Source: Deltaproteobacteria bacterium
Lineage (GTDB): Bacteria > Myxococcota_A > UBA9160 > SZUA-336
Direction of reading: 5' to 3'
DNA length: 64,000 bases
Assembly (NCBI GenBank): GCA_029261925.1
Contig: JAJDAJ010000020.1
Coordinates: 1-64,000, forward strand
Part shown: piece by piece, positions 32,887 to 41,202 of the stretch
Layout: the number at the start of each line of letters is the position of its first letter
Position numbering within the stretch: the stretch's first letter is position 1
Translations under genes and position numbers: made by a program
Notes under the pieces: model-generated
Told to the model about the DNA's origin: nothing
Seen by the model: the letters and a program-made list of their open reading frames with translations, nothing else
The model's database searches: none

Positions 32887-33736
32887 CCTGTTCGACTCGG
32901 AAGCCCTCAGGGAGATCGTCGTCTCCGCGCTCTCGGAGCTCGGCACGGACCTGGTGGTCTTCGTCCCCAGGCTTCTCGGCGCGCTGCTGATCCTGCTGAT
33001 CGGCTGGGTGGTGGCACGTGTGGCGCAGGCGGTCGCCGCCGGGATACTGAGCCGCGCCGGGCTCGACGCCGCGGGCGAGCGGCTCGGCGTGGACAGCACG
33101 CTGCGCGGCTCCGGCATCGAGGCGCGCCCGTCGATGCTGATCGCGCGCCTGCTGTTCTGGCTGCTGATGCTCACGTTCCTGCTGTCGGCGGTCGAGACCC
33201 TGGGGCTGAGCGCGGTCACGATGACGATCGATCGCCTGATCGGCTACCTGCCGAACGTGATCGCCGCCGCCCTGATCGTCCTGGTCGGGCTGCTGACCGG
33301 TCGCTTCGCCGGGAACCTGGTCTCGTCGGCCGCCGCCGCGGCCCAGCTCCCCTACGCGCGGCACCTCGGCAGCGCGGCCCGGGCAGCGATCGGGATCGCC
33401 GTGATCGTCCTCTCGCTCGAGCAGCTCGGGGTCGACGCGGGCATCCTGATGTGGACCGTGATCACGCTGCTGGCGGCGGGGTCGCTGGGCCTCGGCCTGT
33501 CGTTCGCGCTGGGCTCTCGTGAGGTCGTGGGGTCGATCATCGCCGGCTACTACCTGCGCAAGAGCCTGCGCGAGGGGGGTACCGTCGTCGTGGACGGCCG
33601 TGAGGGGGTCCTGCAGCGGGTGGGGCCGATCGATACCGTGTTCCGCGGGGAGGAGCGTTCGTGGAGCGTTCCCAACGCCATCCTTCTGAGGACCATCGTC
33701 GATCGCCTGCCGCAGGCGGGGGGAGAAGCAGCGTGA
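32879..33736 (+). CDS. MscS-like small-conductance channel protein
   Basis: The 285-residue inner-membrane protein has about five hydrophobic helices (22-50, 87-108, 120-142, 165-183 and 187-212). The last is the Gly/Ala-rich pore-like helix AAGSLGLGLSFALGSREVVGSIIAGYYL. It is followed by a short MscS beta domain, EGGTVVVDGREGVLQRVGPIDTVF and SWSVPNAILLRTIVD. It lacks the large cytoplasmic alpha-beta vestibule of E. coli MscS. Membrane-tension or solute sensing is inferred. TTG with GGGAGG upstream is the start, placing it in the ECF sigma operon. Confidence 0.82.
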   Translation: MNSLFDSEALREIVVSALSELGTDLVVFVPRLLGALLILLIGWVVARVAQAVAAGILSRAGLDAAGERLGVDSTLRGSGIEARPSMLIARLLFWLLMLTFLLSAVETLGLSAVTMTIDRLIGYLPNVIAAALIVLVGLLTGRFAGNLVSSAAAAAQLPYARHLGSAARAAIGIAVIVLSLEQLGVDAGILMWTVITLLAAGSLGLGLSFALGSREVVGSIIAGYYLRKSLREGGTVVVDGREGVLQRVGPIDTVFRGEERSWSVPNAILLRTIVDRLPQAGGEAA

Positions 33737-34137
33737 CCGAGCCACCGACCGGGCCGACCCGGAGCGATTCGCCGGAGTTTTCGACGCAGCCCGCTGGTGT
33801 GGGGGATCGCCTCGCGAGCTGGTCCCGCGTCGTGCTCGACCGCACGCGCGCCGGCGCGGCCGGCGTCCGGGCACTCGCCGAGGAGGGTGCACGGCGCGGC
33901 CGCTCCGCGGCCGGCGAGGCGCGGGAGCGCCAGGAGGCGTTCCGCCTGCGCCGCGAGCGCGCGCGCTGCTGCCGCGACATCGGCTCCCTGGTCGCGGCGC
34001 GACCGGCGGGCCTGGCGGCCTCGACCCTGAAGCAGGAGAGCCCTGGAGCCTCGACGCTCCTCGAGCGGGTCGCCGCGATCGATGCGCGACTCGCGGACCT
34101 CGACGCGGGATCGGTCGCTGGCGACGGGAACGCCTGA
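33733..34137 (+). CDS. Hypothetical Arg/Ala-rich protein of the ECF operon
   Basis: This 134-residue soluble protein has a helical, Arg- and Ala-rich centre (GARRGRSAAGEARERQEAFRLRRERARCC) and no signal or membrane segment. Its GTG overlaps the MscS-like stop by 4 bp, so it is translationally coupled. No domain was recognised. Confidence 0.6.
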   Translation: MTEPPTGPTRSDSPEFSTQPAGVGDRLASWSRVVLDRTRAGAAGVRALAEEGARRGRSAAGEARERQEAFRLRRERARCCRDIGSLVAARPAGLAASTLKQESPGASTLLERVAAIDARLADLDAGSVAGDGNA

Positions 34138-34149
34138 GGGCAGACTCAG
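34134..34149. terminator. Convergent stop-codon hairpin
   Basis: CTGAG (34134-34138) and CTCAG (34145-34149) pair across a six-base loop and contain the stop codons of the two convergent genes. No U-tract is present, so support is weak. Confidence 0.3.
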
Positions 34150-35261
34150 CCCCGCAGCTCCCCCAGCTTGACCACGCGCGCGGGCATCTCCTTGGGGGGA
34201 TCGGTCGCGCCCACGTAGCGACCGAGCATGCCGCCCTGGTCGTGGCGGCAGGTGTCGAGCCAGTTCGGATAGGCCGCTCCGGGATCCTCGTGTGCCACGA
34301 CGATGCGCACCGAGCCGTCGGGCTCGTGGTGCGCGTTGAAGTTGTTGACGCAGATCCGGAAGAAGCGATGGTCGAGCGACTCCATCCAGTAGTTCGAGAT
34401 CTGCAGGTTCCAGTACTCGCAGTCCGGGATGTCGGTCAGGTGGACCAGCAGGGCCTCGTCGGGCGCGAGCTTCCAGTAGCTCTGGTAGTAGGAGATGTTC
34501 GGGTCGCCGCCGGCCGCCTGTAGCACGGCCTGGTCGTGCAGGGGCAGGGCGTTGAGCGTGCTGTGGCGGTACGTCTCCATCCAGTCGATGCCCAGGCCGG
34601 CAGTCGCCTCGACGAATCCCGTCGCGAGCTGCAGCTGGGTCTCGAACGCGGCCGGATCGAGCGTGTTGTCCGGGCGCTCGGGATTGAGGCACTCGATCTC
34701 GAGGCGCGCGATCTCCTCGGTCTGCTTGTCGCCGAAGGTCTGGCGCACGACGATGATGCGCGAGTCGTCGGTCATGGGGAGCCAGTTGCCCGGCTGCGGC
34801 TCGCGGCTGACGTGGATCTCGAAGCGGCCGTCGTCCCCGAACGTCATCTGCGTCGAGTCCAGCTCGCCCGTGCTCGCCATCCCGCCGGCGTCGCCCTTGC
34901 CGGCCTTCATGCCCAGGCTGAACCAGCGCACGCTCCCGCGCGTGCCGCTGATGCGGTACTCGAAGCGGGGATCGATGATGCAGTTCTGGTAGAAGTTGTC
35001 CGGGTTGTCGTTGAGGACCTTCTTGGTCTCGTCGGCCATGCGGTAGAAGGCCGGGTACTGCGGATCCGCGTAGTCCACCGACCCCTCGAGGCCCGCGCGC
35101 AGCAGGCGCGTCAGGTAGCGGTAGCCCAGCGCCTGGTTCTGCACGTCGTGAGGCGTCTCCGCGCGGCGCACCAGCTCGCCGAGGGCCTTGAGCCGGTCGC
35201 AGAAGTCGTTCCACGCGCTGCCGTCCAGGATTCGCTGCTCGGCGCGACTGTCGGGGGCCAT
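34146..35261 (-). CDS. DUF1214-domain protein
   Basis: The 371-residue soluble protein carries a C-terminal beta-rich region, DCEYWNLQISNYWMESLDHRFF, then VNNFNAHHEPDGSVRIVVAHEDPG and NWLDTCRHDQGGMLGRYVG, typical of DUF1214. The N-terminal half is helical (RYLTRLLRAGLEGSVDYADPQYPAFYRM). The start is set by GGAGGATGCG before ATG. Many Binatota and myxobacterial genomes carry copies near lipid or steroid genes, but the biochemical role is unknown. Confidence 0.72.
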   Translation of the reverse strand: MAPDSRAEQRILDGSAWNDFCDRLKALGELVRRAETPHDVQNQALGYRYLTRLLRAGLEGSVDYADPQYPAFYRMADETKKVLNDNPDNFYQNCIIDPRFEYRISGTRGSVRWFSLGMKAGKGDAGGMASTGELDSTQMTFGDDGRFEIHVSREPQPGNWLPMTDDSRIIVVRQTFGDKQTEEIARLEIECLNPERPDNTLDPAAFETQLQLATGFVEATAGLGIDWMETYRHSTLNALPLHDQAVLQAAGGDPNISYYQSYWKLAPDEALLVHLTDIPDCEYWNLQISNYWMESLDHRFFRICVNNFNAHHEPDGSVRIVVAHEDPGAAYPNWLDTCRHDQGGMLGRYVGATDPPKEMPARVVKLGELRG

Positions 35262-35382
35262 CGCATCCTCCTCGCTCGCCGGCGCCCGATCGCGCCGCGC
35301 CCCCCACGCTCCCCGATCCCGCCGGTGCTGTCCAGCGTCCCGCGCCGGGCTCCGAAGCGGGCTGCTAGGATCGGTCGCCGAG

Positions 35383-36867
35383 ATGGCCGCCGGAAACGCC
35401 CCGACCCGCCCCGTCCCGCTGCGCGAGGTCGCGCACTGGGACCTCGAGGCTGACGTGGTCATCGTCGGCTACGGCTCCGCTGGCGCTTCTGCGGCGATCG
35501 AGGCCGCGGCGGCGGGCGCGAGCGTGCTCATCCTGGAGGTCGCCTCGGGCAGCGGCGGCACCAGCGCGATGGCCGGCGGCGACATCTACCTGGGCGGCGG
35601 CGGAGGCACCCCGGCGCAGCGCCGGGCCGGCTTCGAGGACCGCACCGAGGACTTCCAGCGCTACATGATGCTGGCCGGCGGTCCCGACGCCGACGCGGAG
35701 CGCGTGCGCCTGTACGCGGACAGCGCGCTCGACCACTTCCGCTGGCTGACCGAGCAGGGCATCCCGTACCGCGACACCTACCTGCCCGGCAAGCGCATGG
35801 CGCCGGGCACCGGGGACTGCCTGATCTGGTCGGGCAGCGAGGACGCCTGGCCGTTCAACGTCGAGGCCCGACCCTGCCCGCGCGGGCACCTGCCCGAGGT
35901 CGTCGGCGAGATGGGGGGCAGGGTGCTGGTCGAGACCCTGGCCCGCCGCGCCGAGGCGCTGGGCGCGCGCCCGTACTTCGACGCGCGCGCCAGCGCGCTG
36001 GTCGCCGACGAGGCCGGAGCCGTGCACGGGGTCGCGGCGCAGATCGACGGCGAGTGGCGCCGGGTGCGCGCCCGCGGTGGCGTGATCCTGTGCGCCGGTG
36101 GCTTCGTGCTCAACGCCGACATGCTGCGCCGCTACGCGCCGCAGGTCGCGCGCCTGGCCGACGACCCGCTCAGTGCGGGGTACGACGACGGCAGCGGCAT
36201 CCGCATGGCGCAGGGCGTCGGCGCCGCGGCCATCCACATGGACGAGCTCTTCACGACGCTGCCCTTCTATCCACCCGAGTCGCACGTCAAGGGCATCCTG
36301 GTCAACGAGCGCGGCCAGCGCTTCATCAACGAGGACGCCTACCCGGGGCGCGTGGCGATCCACTGCCTGCGCCAGGTCGGCGATCGCATCTACCTGCTGG
36401 TCGACGACGCGATCTTCGAGCAGCCCACCGAGCTCTCGCGCATCGAGATCGCCGCGGTCGGGGGCAGCTGGGAGGAGATCGAGCGCGAGCTGGGCATGGT
36501 CGAGGGCACGCTCGTATCGACCGTGGCCGTGCACAACCGCCACGCCGCCCGGGGCGAGGACCCGCTGTTCCACAAGACCGCCAAGTGGCTCAAGTCGCTC
36601 GACGAGCCGCCCTTCGCCGCGCTGGCCTGCCACATCGGCCAGGCGTACTACCCCTTCTTCACCCTGGGCGGACTGCACACGCGGCCGACGGGCGAGGTGC
36701 TCGGCGTGGACGACGCCGTGATTGCCGGCCTGTATGCCGCCGGGCGCACGGCGTGCGGGCTGCCGCGCTCGGCCGAGGGCTACAGCTCGGGGATGTCGCT
36801 GGGCGACTGCACGTTCTTCGGCCGCCTGGCGGGTCGAAGCGCCGCGGGCGCAGCGCCGGGGGGCTGA
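35383..36867 (+). CDS. FAD-dependent oxidoreductase, KstD/fumarate reductase type
   Basis: The 494-residue flavoprotein has a dinucleotide-binding motif VVIVGYGSAGASAAIEAAAAGASVLILE (residues 24-51), a GGTSAMAGG flavin-loop, VNERGQRFINEDAY in the substrate domain and a C-terminal GGLHTRPTGEVL and GYSSGMSLGDCTFFGRLAG. This layout is shared by 3-ketosteroid delta-1-dehydrogenases and flavocytochrome fumarate reductases. Substrate is not determinable. A TAGGAT hexamer 11 bp before the ATG may be its -10 element. It is a paralogue of the protein at 42021. Confidence 0.87.
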   Translation: MAAGNAPTRPVPLREVAHWDLEADVVIVGYGSAGASAAIEAAAAGASVLILEVASGSGGTSAMAGGDIYLGGGGGTPAQRRAGFEDRTEDFQRYMMLAGGPDADAERVRLYADSALDHFRWLTEQGIPYRDTYLPGKRMAPGTGDCLIWSGSEDAWPFNVEARPCPRGHLPEVVGEMGGRVLVETLARRAEALGARPYFDARASALVADEAGAVHGVAAQIDGEWRRVRARGGVILCAGGFVLNADMLRRYAPQVARLADDPLSAGYDDGSGIRMAQGVGAAAIHMDELFTTLPFYPPESHVKGILVNERGQRFINEDAYPGRVAIHCLRQVGDRIYLLVDDAIFEQPTELSRIEIAAVGGSWEEIERELGMVEGTLVSTVAVHNRHAARGEDPLFHKTAKWLKSLDEPPFAALACHIGQAYYPFFTLGGLHTRPTGEVLGVDDAVIAGLYAAGRTACGLPRSAEGYSSGMSLGDCTFFGRLAGRSAAGAAPGG

Positions 36868-36995
36868 GATCGGCCCGCGGGACCCCGGGCGCACGGGCGC
36901 GTGCGAGCTGCCGTCGCCACGGGGAGCCACAGCGTCTCTGGTAGGGTGCCGGGATCGCCGCGCGCCGCGCGCAGCGCGACCAGGAAGGGGATCCC

Positions 36996-37805
36996 ATGAG
37001 CCAGTCGAGCCCGCACGACGAGCGCGCCCTCGACGTCCTGTCCACCCTGATGGGATCCGCGCAGGCCGCTCGCGACCTGTCCGGGAGCCTCGGGAGCCGC
37101 GGTGCGCACGGCCAGCTCGGCCATCACTGGGGCTTCGGCGCCATCTGGGGCCGCACCGAGCTCTCGCGGCGCGATCGCAGCCTGGCCGTGATCTCCTTCC
37201 AGATCGCGCACGAGCGCAACACGGAGCTGCGCTTCCACATCAACGGCGGGCTCAATCACGGCCTGAGCATCGAGGAGATCGACGAGACGATCGTCCAGAT
37301 CTCCACCTACGGAGGCGCGGCCCTCGGGGTCGCCGCCATGAACGTCATGAGCGCGGTGGTGGCCGGGCGAGAGGGGACCGACACGCGGCACACGCCGCCC
37401 GCTCCCCTGGAGCCCAAGGACCCGGCCAAGCGACGGGCCGACGGGCTCGACGTGCTCGGGACCCTGCTGGGCCACCTGCCGCTGAGCCGGGAGCAGCTCG
37501 AGGCGAGCATCCTCGCAGAGGGCTTCATGGGTGAGCTGGTCCTCGACTGGGCCTTCGGCGACGTCTGGTCCCGACCGCAGCTCTCGCGCCGCGACCGCAG
37601 CTTCGTGGTGATCTCTGCGCTGGCCGCGCTGAGCCACCAGCACGAGCTCGAGATCCACCTGCAGGGCGCGCTCAATCACGGCGTCACTCGCACCGAGATC
37701 GAGGAGATCATGATCACGCTGGCGCTCTACGGTGGATTCCCGCTCGCGATCGATGGCCTGAGGCTGGCACGCCAGGTCTTCGAGCGCGCCGACGCTCCCG
37801 CCTAG
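36996..37805 (+). CDS. Two-domain carboxymuconolactone decarboxylase (CMD)-like protein
   Basis: The 269-residue protein holds two CMD/AhpD-fold domains, about 10-125 and 145-265. Each has a LSRRDRS(L/F)xVIS signature, a His-rich helix and a GGLNHG or GALNHG-(I/V)xxxEI(E/D)E segment. It contains no cysteine at all, so it cannot act as an AhpD-type disulfide reductase and is closer to PcaC-type lyases. An AGGAAGGGG site precedes the ATG. It lies directly upstream of the UGA-containing AhpD-like gene. Confidence 0.85.
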   Translation: MSQSSPHDERALDVLSTLMGSAQAARDLSGSLGSRGAHGQLGHHWGFGAIWGRTELSRRDRSLAVISFQIAHERNTELRFHINGGLNHGLSIEEIDETIVQISTYGGAALGVAAMNVMSAVVAGREGTDTRHTPPAPLEPKDPAKRRADGLDVLGTLLGHLPLSREQLEASILAEGFMGELVLDWAFGDVWSRPQLSRRDRSFVVISALAALSHQHELEIHLQGALNHGVTRTEIEEIMITLALYGGFPLAIDGLRLARQVFERADAPA

Positions 37806-37859
37806 CAGGCTGCGGCGACCCGCGCGTCGCGGCAGCACGCGGGGTCGCCGGGGCTGGCG

Positions 37860-37865
37860 TACAAT
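37860..37865 (+). promoter_or_regulatory. Putative -10 element TACAAT
   Basis: TACAAT lies 36 bp upstream of the AhpD-like selenoprotein-candidate ATG. A CGGAGG ribosome-binding site follows it at 37891-37896. No clear -35 hexamer is present. Confidence 0.35.
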
Positions 37866-37901
37866 CGAGGCCCGCTCCCCCGGAGCGCGGACGGAGGCCC
37901 C

Positions 37902-38405
37902 ATGTCACGCATCGATCTGCCCCCGGGCGACGCCGACGAGACCGAGCGCCTGTTCAGCATGGCGCCCCACGTGAGCCAGGCCGCGGCCGGGCTGTCGTGG
38001 ACGGTGTACGACCACAGCCGGCTGCCGGTGCGCCTGCGCGAGCTGATGCGCATGCGCATCGCGCAGATCAACGACTGCCACGTCTGACTGGACACCCGGG
38101 CGGCGCAGTTGGCGCCCCACGATCTGTCCGAGGAGCTCTACGCGGGCGTTGCCGACTGGGCGACGCACCCCGGCTACAGCGACGCCGAGCGCATCGCGAT
38201 CGAGTACGCCGAGAAGTTCGCGGTGGACCACAAGAAGCTCGACGACGCCTTCTTCGCGCGCATGCGCGAGCACTACACCGACGAGCAGATCATGGAGATC
38301 TCCGTCTGCGTCGGCACCTGGCTGGCGCTGGGCCGCATCACCATGGTGATGGACGTCGACGTCTCCTGCCCGATCCGCCTGCCGCTCGAGGATCACGCGG
38401 AGTGA
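37902..38405 (+). CDS. AhpD/CMD-like selenoprotein candidate (UGA at 38085-38087)
   Basis: This 167-residue frame is interrupted once, at codon 62, by UGA and then continues in perfect homology to the family. The region reads LRELMRMRIAQINDCHV, UGA, LDTRAAQ, so a CxxC redox motif would be Cys59-His-Val-Sec62. Downstream, SEELYAGVADWATHPGYSDAERIAIEYAEKF matches ordinary CMD proteins. A hairpin at 38099-38118 has bacterial SECIS geometry. With Sec inserted it should be a thiol/selenol peroxidase-like or disulfide reductase protein. Without Sec it would be a 61-residue truncation. A nonsense mutation of Cys (TGC or TGT to TGA) is the alternative. Selenium genes lie outside the window. Confidence 0.8.
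38099..38118 (+). promoter_or_regulatory. Putative bacterial SECIS hairpin
   Basis: The stem begins 11 nt after the UGA. GG (38099-38100), a bulged C, and GGCGC (38102-38106) pair with GCGCC (38112-38116) and CC (38117-38118). The apical loop is AGUUG, with G in the second position and GU adjacent to it. E. coli SelB recognises a small hairpin at this distance, with a 5'-side bulge and a GU-containing loop. The fold is by eye. Confidence 0.65.
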
Positions 38406-38434
38406 GCCGCGGGACACCAGCCTTCCAGAGCGGC

Positions 38435-39079
38435 CTAGGGCTGCAGGCGCTCGACGCGCCAGCCGGCGGCGCTGCGGCTCCAGAGCGCGCGGTCGTGGAC
38501 GCGGGCGGGCCGGCTCACCCAGAGCTCGACGCGCTCGGCCGCCAGCACGTAGCCGCCCCAGCGATCGGGGCGCGGCACCTCGCCGGCCGGACCGCCGGCG
38601 CCGCCGAAGCGCTGCTCGACCGCCGCGAGCTTCTCGAGCAGCGCGGCGCGGCTCGCGATCGGCCGGCTCTGGTCACTGGCGCGCGCGGCCAGCCGTGCGT
38701 CGAGCGGACGCGAGGCGAAGTAGGCGTCGGAGTCCGCGTCGGCGGTGGGCTCGATCGCGCCCTCGACCCGCGCCTGCCGTCCGGGACCCGGCCAGTAGAA
38801 GACCGCGGCCGCACGCGGCCGGGCCGCCAGCTCGCGCCCCTTGCGACTGCTGCGATCGGTGTAGAAGACGAGCGCGCCGCGCGCCACGTCGATCTCCTTG
38901 CACAGCACCATGCGCACGGAGGGCGTGCCGTCGGCGTCGGCGGTCGCCAGCGCGATCGCGTGCGGATTCGGCTGCTGCGCGGCGGCGAACGCCTCGTCGA
39001 GCCAGCGCTTCAGGATCGGCAGCGGATCGCCGGGCAGGGGATCGCGCGCCAGCCAGGCGTCGGGGAGGGGGTCGGGCAC
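38435..39079 (-). CDS. pdxH: Pyridoxamine 5'-phosphate oxidase
   Basis: The 214-residue FMN enzyme oxidises pyridoxamine or pyridoxine phosphate to pyridoxal phosphate. Signatures include MVLCKEIDVARGALVFYTDRSSRKGRELAARPRAAAVFYW, PLDARLAARASDQSRPI and the C-terminal WGGYVLAAERVELW and RVHDRALW, ending in WRVERLQP. A GTG at 39079 gives the usual family length and lies 14 bp after the upstream stop. It completes a short minus-strand series of three genes. Confidence 0.93.
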   Translation of the reverse strand: MPDPLPDAWLARDPLPGDPLPILKRWLDEAFAAAQQPNPHAIALATADADGTPSVRMVLCKEIDVARGALVFYTDRSSRKGRELAARPRAAAVFYWPGPGRQARVEGAIEPTADADSDAYFASRPLDARLAARASDQSRPIASRAALLEKLAAVEQRFGGAGGPAGEVPRPDRWGGYVLAAERVELWVSRPARVHDRALWSRSAAGWRVERLQP

Positions 39080-39093
39080 CGGATCCGCGCCCG

Positions 39094-39519
39094 TCAGCCC
39101 GCGCTTCCGATCAGCTCGGGCCGGCCCGTCATGCCGGCGAACAGCAGGATCGCACCGAGCAGCAGCGCCGCGATCGCGTAGACGGTGATCGGCCCCGGGC
39201 GCGTGAGCGCCGTGATCAGGCGCAGGAACGGGGCCGGCCATGCGATCAGCACCAGCCCCTCGAGCGCGCTGATCCAGCCCAGCAGGCTGACCGTCACGGC
39301 GAGCGGATCGGTCCAGAGGTCGTGGATGATCGTCAGCGTCGCGCCCAGCGCGAAGGCGAGCACCCCCGTGATCGAGACCAGCGCCGGGGAGCCCGCGAGC
39401 TCGTCCAGCACGCCGCGCCAGCGCGCGGGCGCGGCGAGCAGCGAGATCCCCCCGGCCAGTGCGTAGACGCCGAACGCGGTCGCCAGCGAGAGCGTCAGGG
39501 CCGAGGTCGTGGTCAGCAC
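39094..39519 (-). CDS. Four-helix integral membrane protein, unknown
   Basis: This 141-residue protein is predominantly hydrophobic, with segments near 8-28, 48-65, 75-98 and 110-132. No motif was recognised. The GTG start lies 15 bp after the stop of the next upstream gene and the stop is 14 bp before pdxH, so cotranscription is likely. Confidence 0.65.
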   Translation of the reverse strand: MLTTTSALTLSLATAFGVYALAGGISLLAAPARWRGVLDELAGSPALVSITGVLAFALGATLTIIHDLWTDPLAVTVSLLGWISALEGLVLIAWPAPFLRLITALTRPGPITVYAIAALLLGAILLFAGMTGRPELIGSAG

Positions 39520-39534
39520 GCGACGTCGCCGGGC

Positions 39535-39966
39535 TCAGGGAGCGACCGGACGCGGATCGAGCCGCACGGGCTTGATCGGCGCCCAGAGCAGCATGGTGCG
39601 TCCGACGTAGTACCCGGCACCGTCCCCCTTGCCCATCAGGCGGGTCATGCGCTCGACGGCCTCGCGCGTCTGCACGGGCACGGCCGTGAACGGCTCGGGA
39701 TCGCCGTCCCGGATCAGCTCCACCTCCGGGTTGGCCTGCACGCGGCGGTACCAGCCCCGGAACCAGTGGCCCGACTCCACCCAGAGCTGGCCGTCGTCCT
39801 CGTGCAGGCTCAGCACCCGGTCCTGCGGCTCCCCGTCCGCGTCGTACGTGCGCAGGGTCGCGGTCGATCCCGCACGCGGCTGGAAGTAGCCGATGGCCGC
39901 GTCCAGGGCGAGCCCCAGGACGACGTACACGCCGAGCACGATCGCCAGGATGCGCACGACCTTCAT
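39535..39966 (-). CDS. Membrane-anchored DUF385/DDN-like flavin-fold protein
   Basis: The 143-residue protein has an N-terminal transmembrane helix (MKVVRILAIVLGVYVVLGLAL). A split-barrel-like domain follows, including LWVESGHWFRGWYRRVQANPEVEL. That pattern resembles deazaflavin-dependent nitroreductase/DUF385 proteins. Cofactor contacts cannot be verified by eye. With several LLM proteins nearby an F420-linked role is possible but unproven. Confidence 0.6.
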   Translation of the reverse strand: MKVVRILAIVLGVYVVLGLALDAAIGYFQPRAGSTATLRTYDADGEPQDRVLSLHEDDGQLWVESGHWFRGWYRRVQANPEVELIRDGDPEPFTAVPVQTREAVERMTRLMGKGDGAGYYVGRTMLLWAPIKPVRLDPRPVAP

Positions 39967-40179
39967 CCGACACCTCCCGCGGCTCCCGTCAGCGCGGGAG
40001 CGGCTTCGCCCGCATGATAGGCCGCGTCGCGCAGCGTCGGGGCGCGGCGAGGTGCCCGGTCCCCGCGGGGCAGGTTCGGAGCCCCCGGCTCCGAGACGGG
40101 CGTCGCAACCCGACGTGGGGCCCGCCCCGCGGCCGCACCGGGCCCGCCGGGTGGCACGGCGCTTGCTCCGGACCCGGGT

Positions 40180-41127
40180 ATGAACGACGTGGACCGGCGC
40201 GCCGCGCGCCCGCGCATCGAGGCCGCCGTGCGACACGCTCACGCCAGCGCCGCCCGGGTCACCGGCGACGGCCGGGCCGCGCAGTACATCCCCGAGCTGG
40301 CCAAGGCGGATCCGGGCCTGCTGGGCATCGCCGTGCACCCGCTGGACGACGAGCCCGTCCTGGCGGGCGACGTCGACGTGCCGTTCACCCTGCAGAGCGT
40401 CTCGAAGGTCCTCGCGCTGGCGCTGGTGCTGCGCCTCGAGAATGACACCTGGCTCGACGGCCTGGCGGTCGAGCCCAGCGGCGATGCCTTCCACTCGATC
40501 GTGCGCCTCGAGGAGGAGGCGGGCCGTCCGCGGAACCCGCTGATCAACGCCGGGGCCATCGCCGTCACCAGCCGGCTGCCCGGTGCGACGTCCCGGCAGA
40601 AGAGCCGGGCCTTCACCGAGTACCTGCGCGAGCTCGACGCGCGGCCCGCGTACCGCCTGGACCGCGACGTGTACCGCTCCGAGGCGCGCACCGGCGCGCG
40701 CAACCGGGCGCTCGCGCACTTCATGAACCACCACGGCCTCGTGGACGATCCGGACGTGGCCGTGGACGCGTACTTCCGGCAGTGCGCGACCACCATCTCG
40801 GCGCGGGAGCTCTCCGGGGCCGCGCTCTTCCTGGCCGGCCGGGGCACGGACCCGCGCTCCGGGCGCAGCTTCCTCGCCCGCGAGCAGACGCGCTCGGTCC
40901 TGGCGATCATGGCCATGTGCGGCCTGTACGACGAGGTCGGCCGCTTCGCGGTCCGCGTCGGGCTGCCGGCCAAGAGCGGCGTGAGCGGCTGCATCCTCGC
41001 GGTCGTGCCGGGCTCGATGACGATCGCGGTCTTCTCCCCGGGCCTGGGCGCCGAGGGCAACAGCGTCGCGGGCATGCGTGCGCTCGAGGTGCTCTCGAAC
41101 GATCTGGAGCTCTCGCTGTTCGACTGA
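40180..41127 (+). CDS. glsA: Glutaminase A
   Basis: The 315-residue serine-dependent beta-lactamase-fold glutaminase converts glutamine to glutamate and ammonia. Signatures are YIPELAKADP, FTLQSVSKV (catalytic SxxK near residue 71), EPSGDAFHSIVRLE, NPLINAGAIAV and the C-terminal GVSGCILAVVPGSMTIAVFSPGL with GNSVAG. Length and motifs match bacterial GlsA throughout. The first ATG is used, although no strong ribosome site is visible. Confidence 0.95.
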   Translation: MNDVDRRAARPRIEAAVRHAHASAARVTGDGRAAQYIPELAKADPGLLGIAVHPLDDEPVLAGDVDVPFTLQSVSKVLALALVLRLENDTWLDGLAVEPSGDAFHSIVRLEEEAGRPRNPLINAGAIAVTSRLPGATSRQKSRAFTEYLRELDARPAYRLDRDVYRSEARTGARNRALAHFMNHHGLVDDPDVAVDAYFRQCATTISARELSGAALFLAGRGTDPRSGRSFLAREQTRSVLAIMAMCGLYDEVGRFAVRVGLPAKSGVSGCILAVVPGSMTIAVFSPGLGAEGNSVAGMRALEVLSNDLELSLFD

Positions 41128-41202
41128 TCCGCTCGCCCTCCGCGTGAAGGTCGGCCCCTGGCGTGATACAGAGGGGGCCCCGGACGGGATGGGAGTGGAC
41201 GC

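Noticed and set aside
37902-38087. Simple pseudogene from a nonsense mutation in the AhpD-like gene
   Set aside because: Not excluded, but there is only one lesion, it is at the redox cysteine, it is UGA, and a SECIS-like hairpin follows at the right distance. The Sec reading is preferred.
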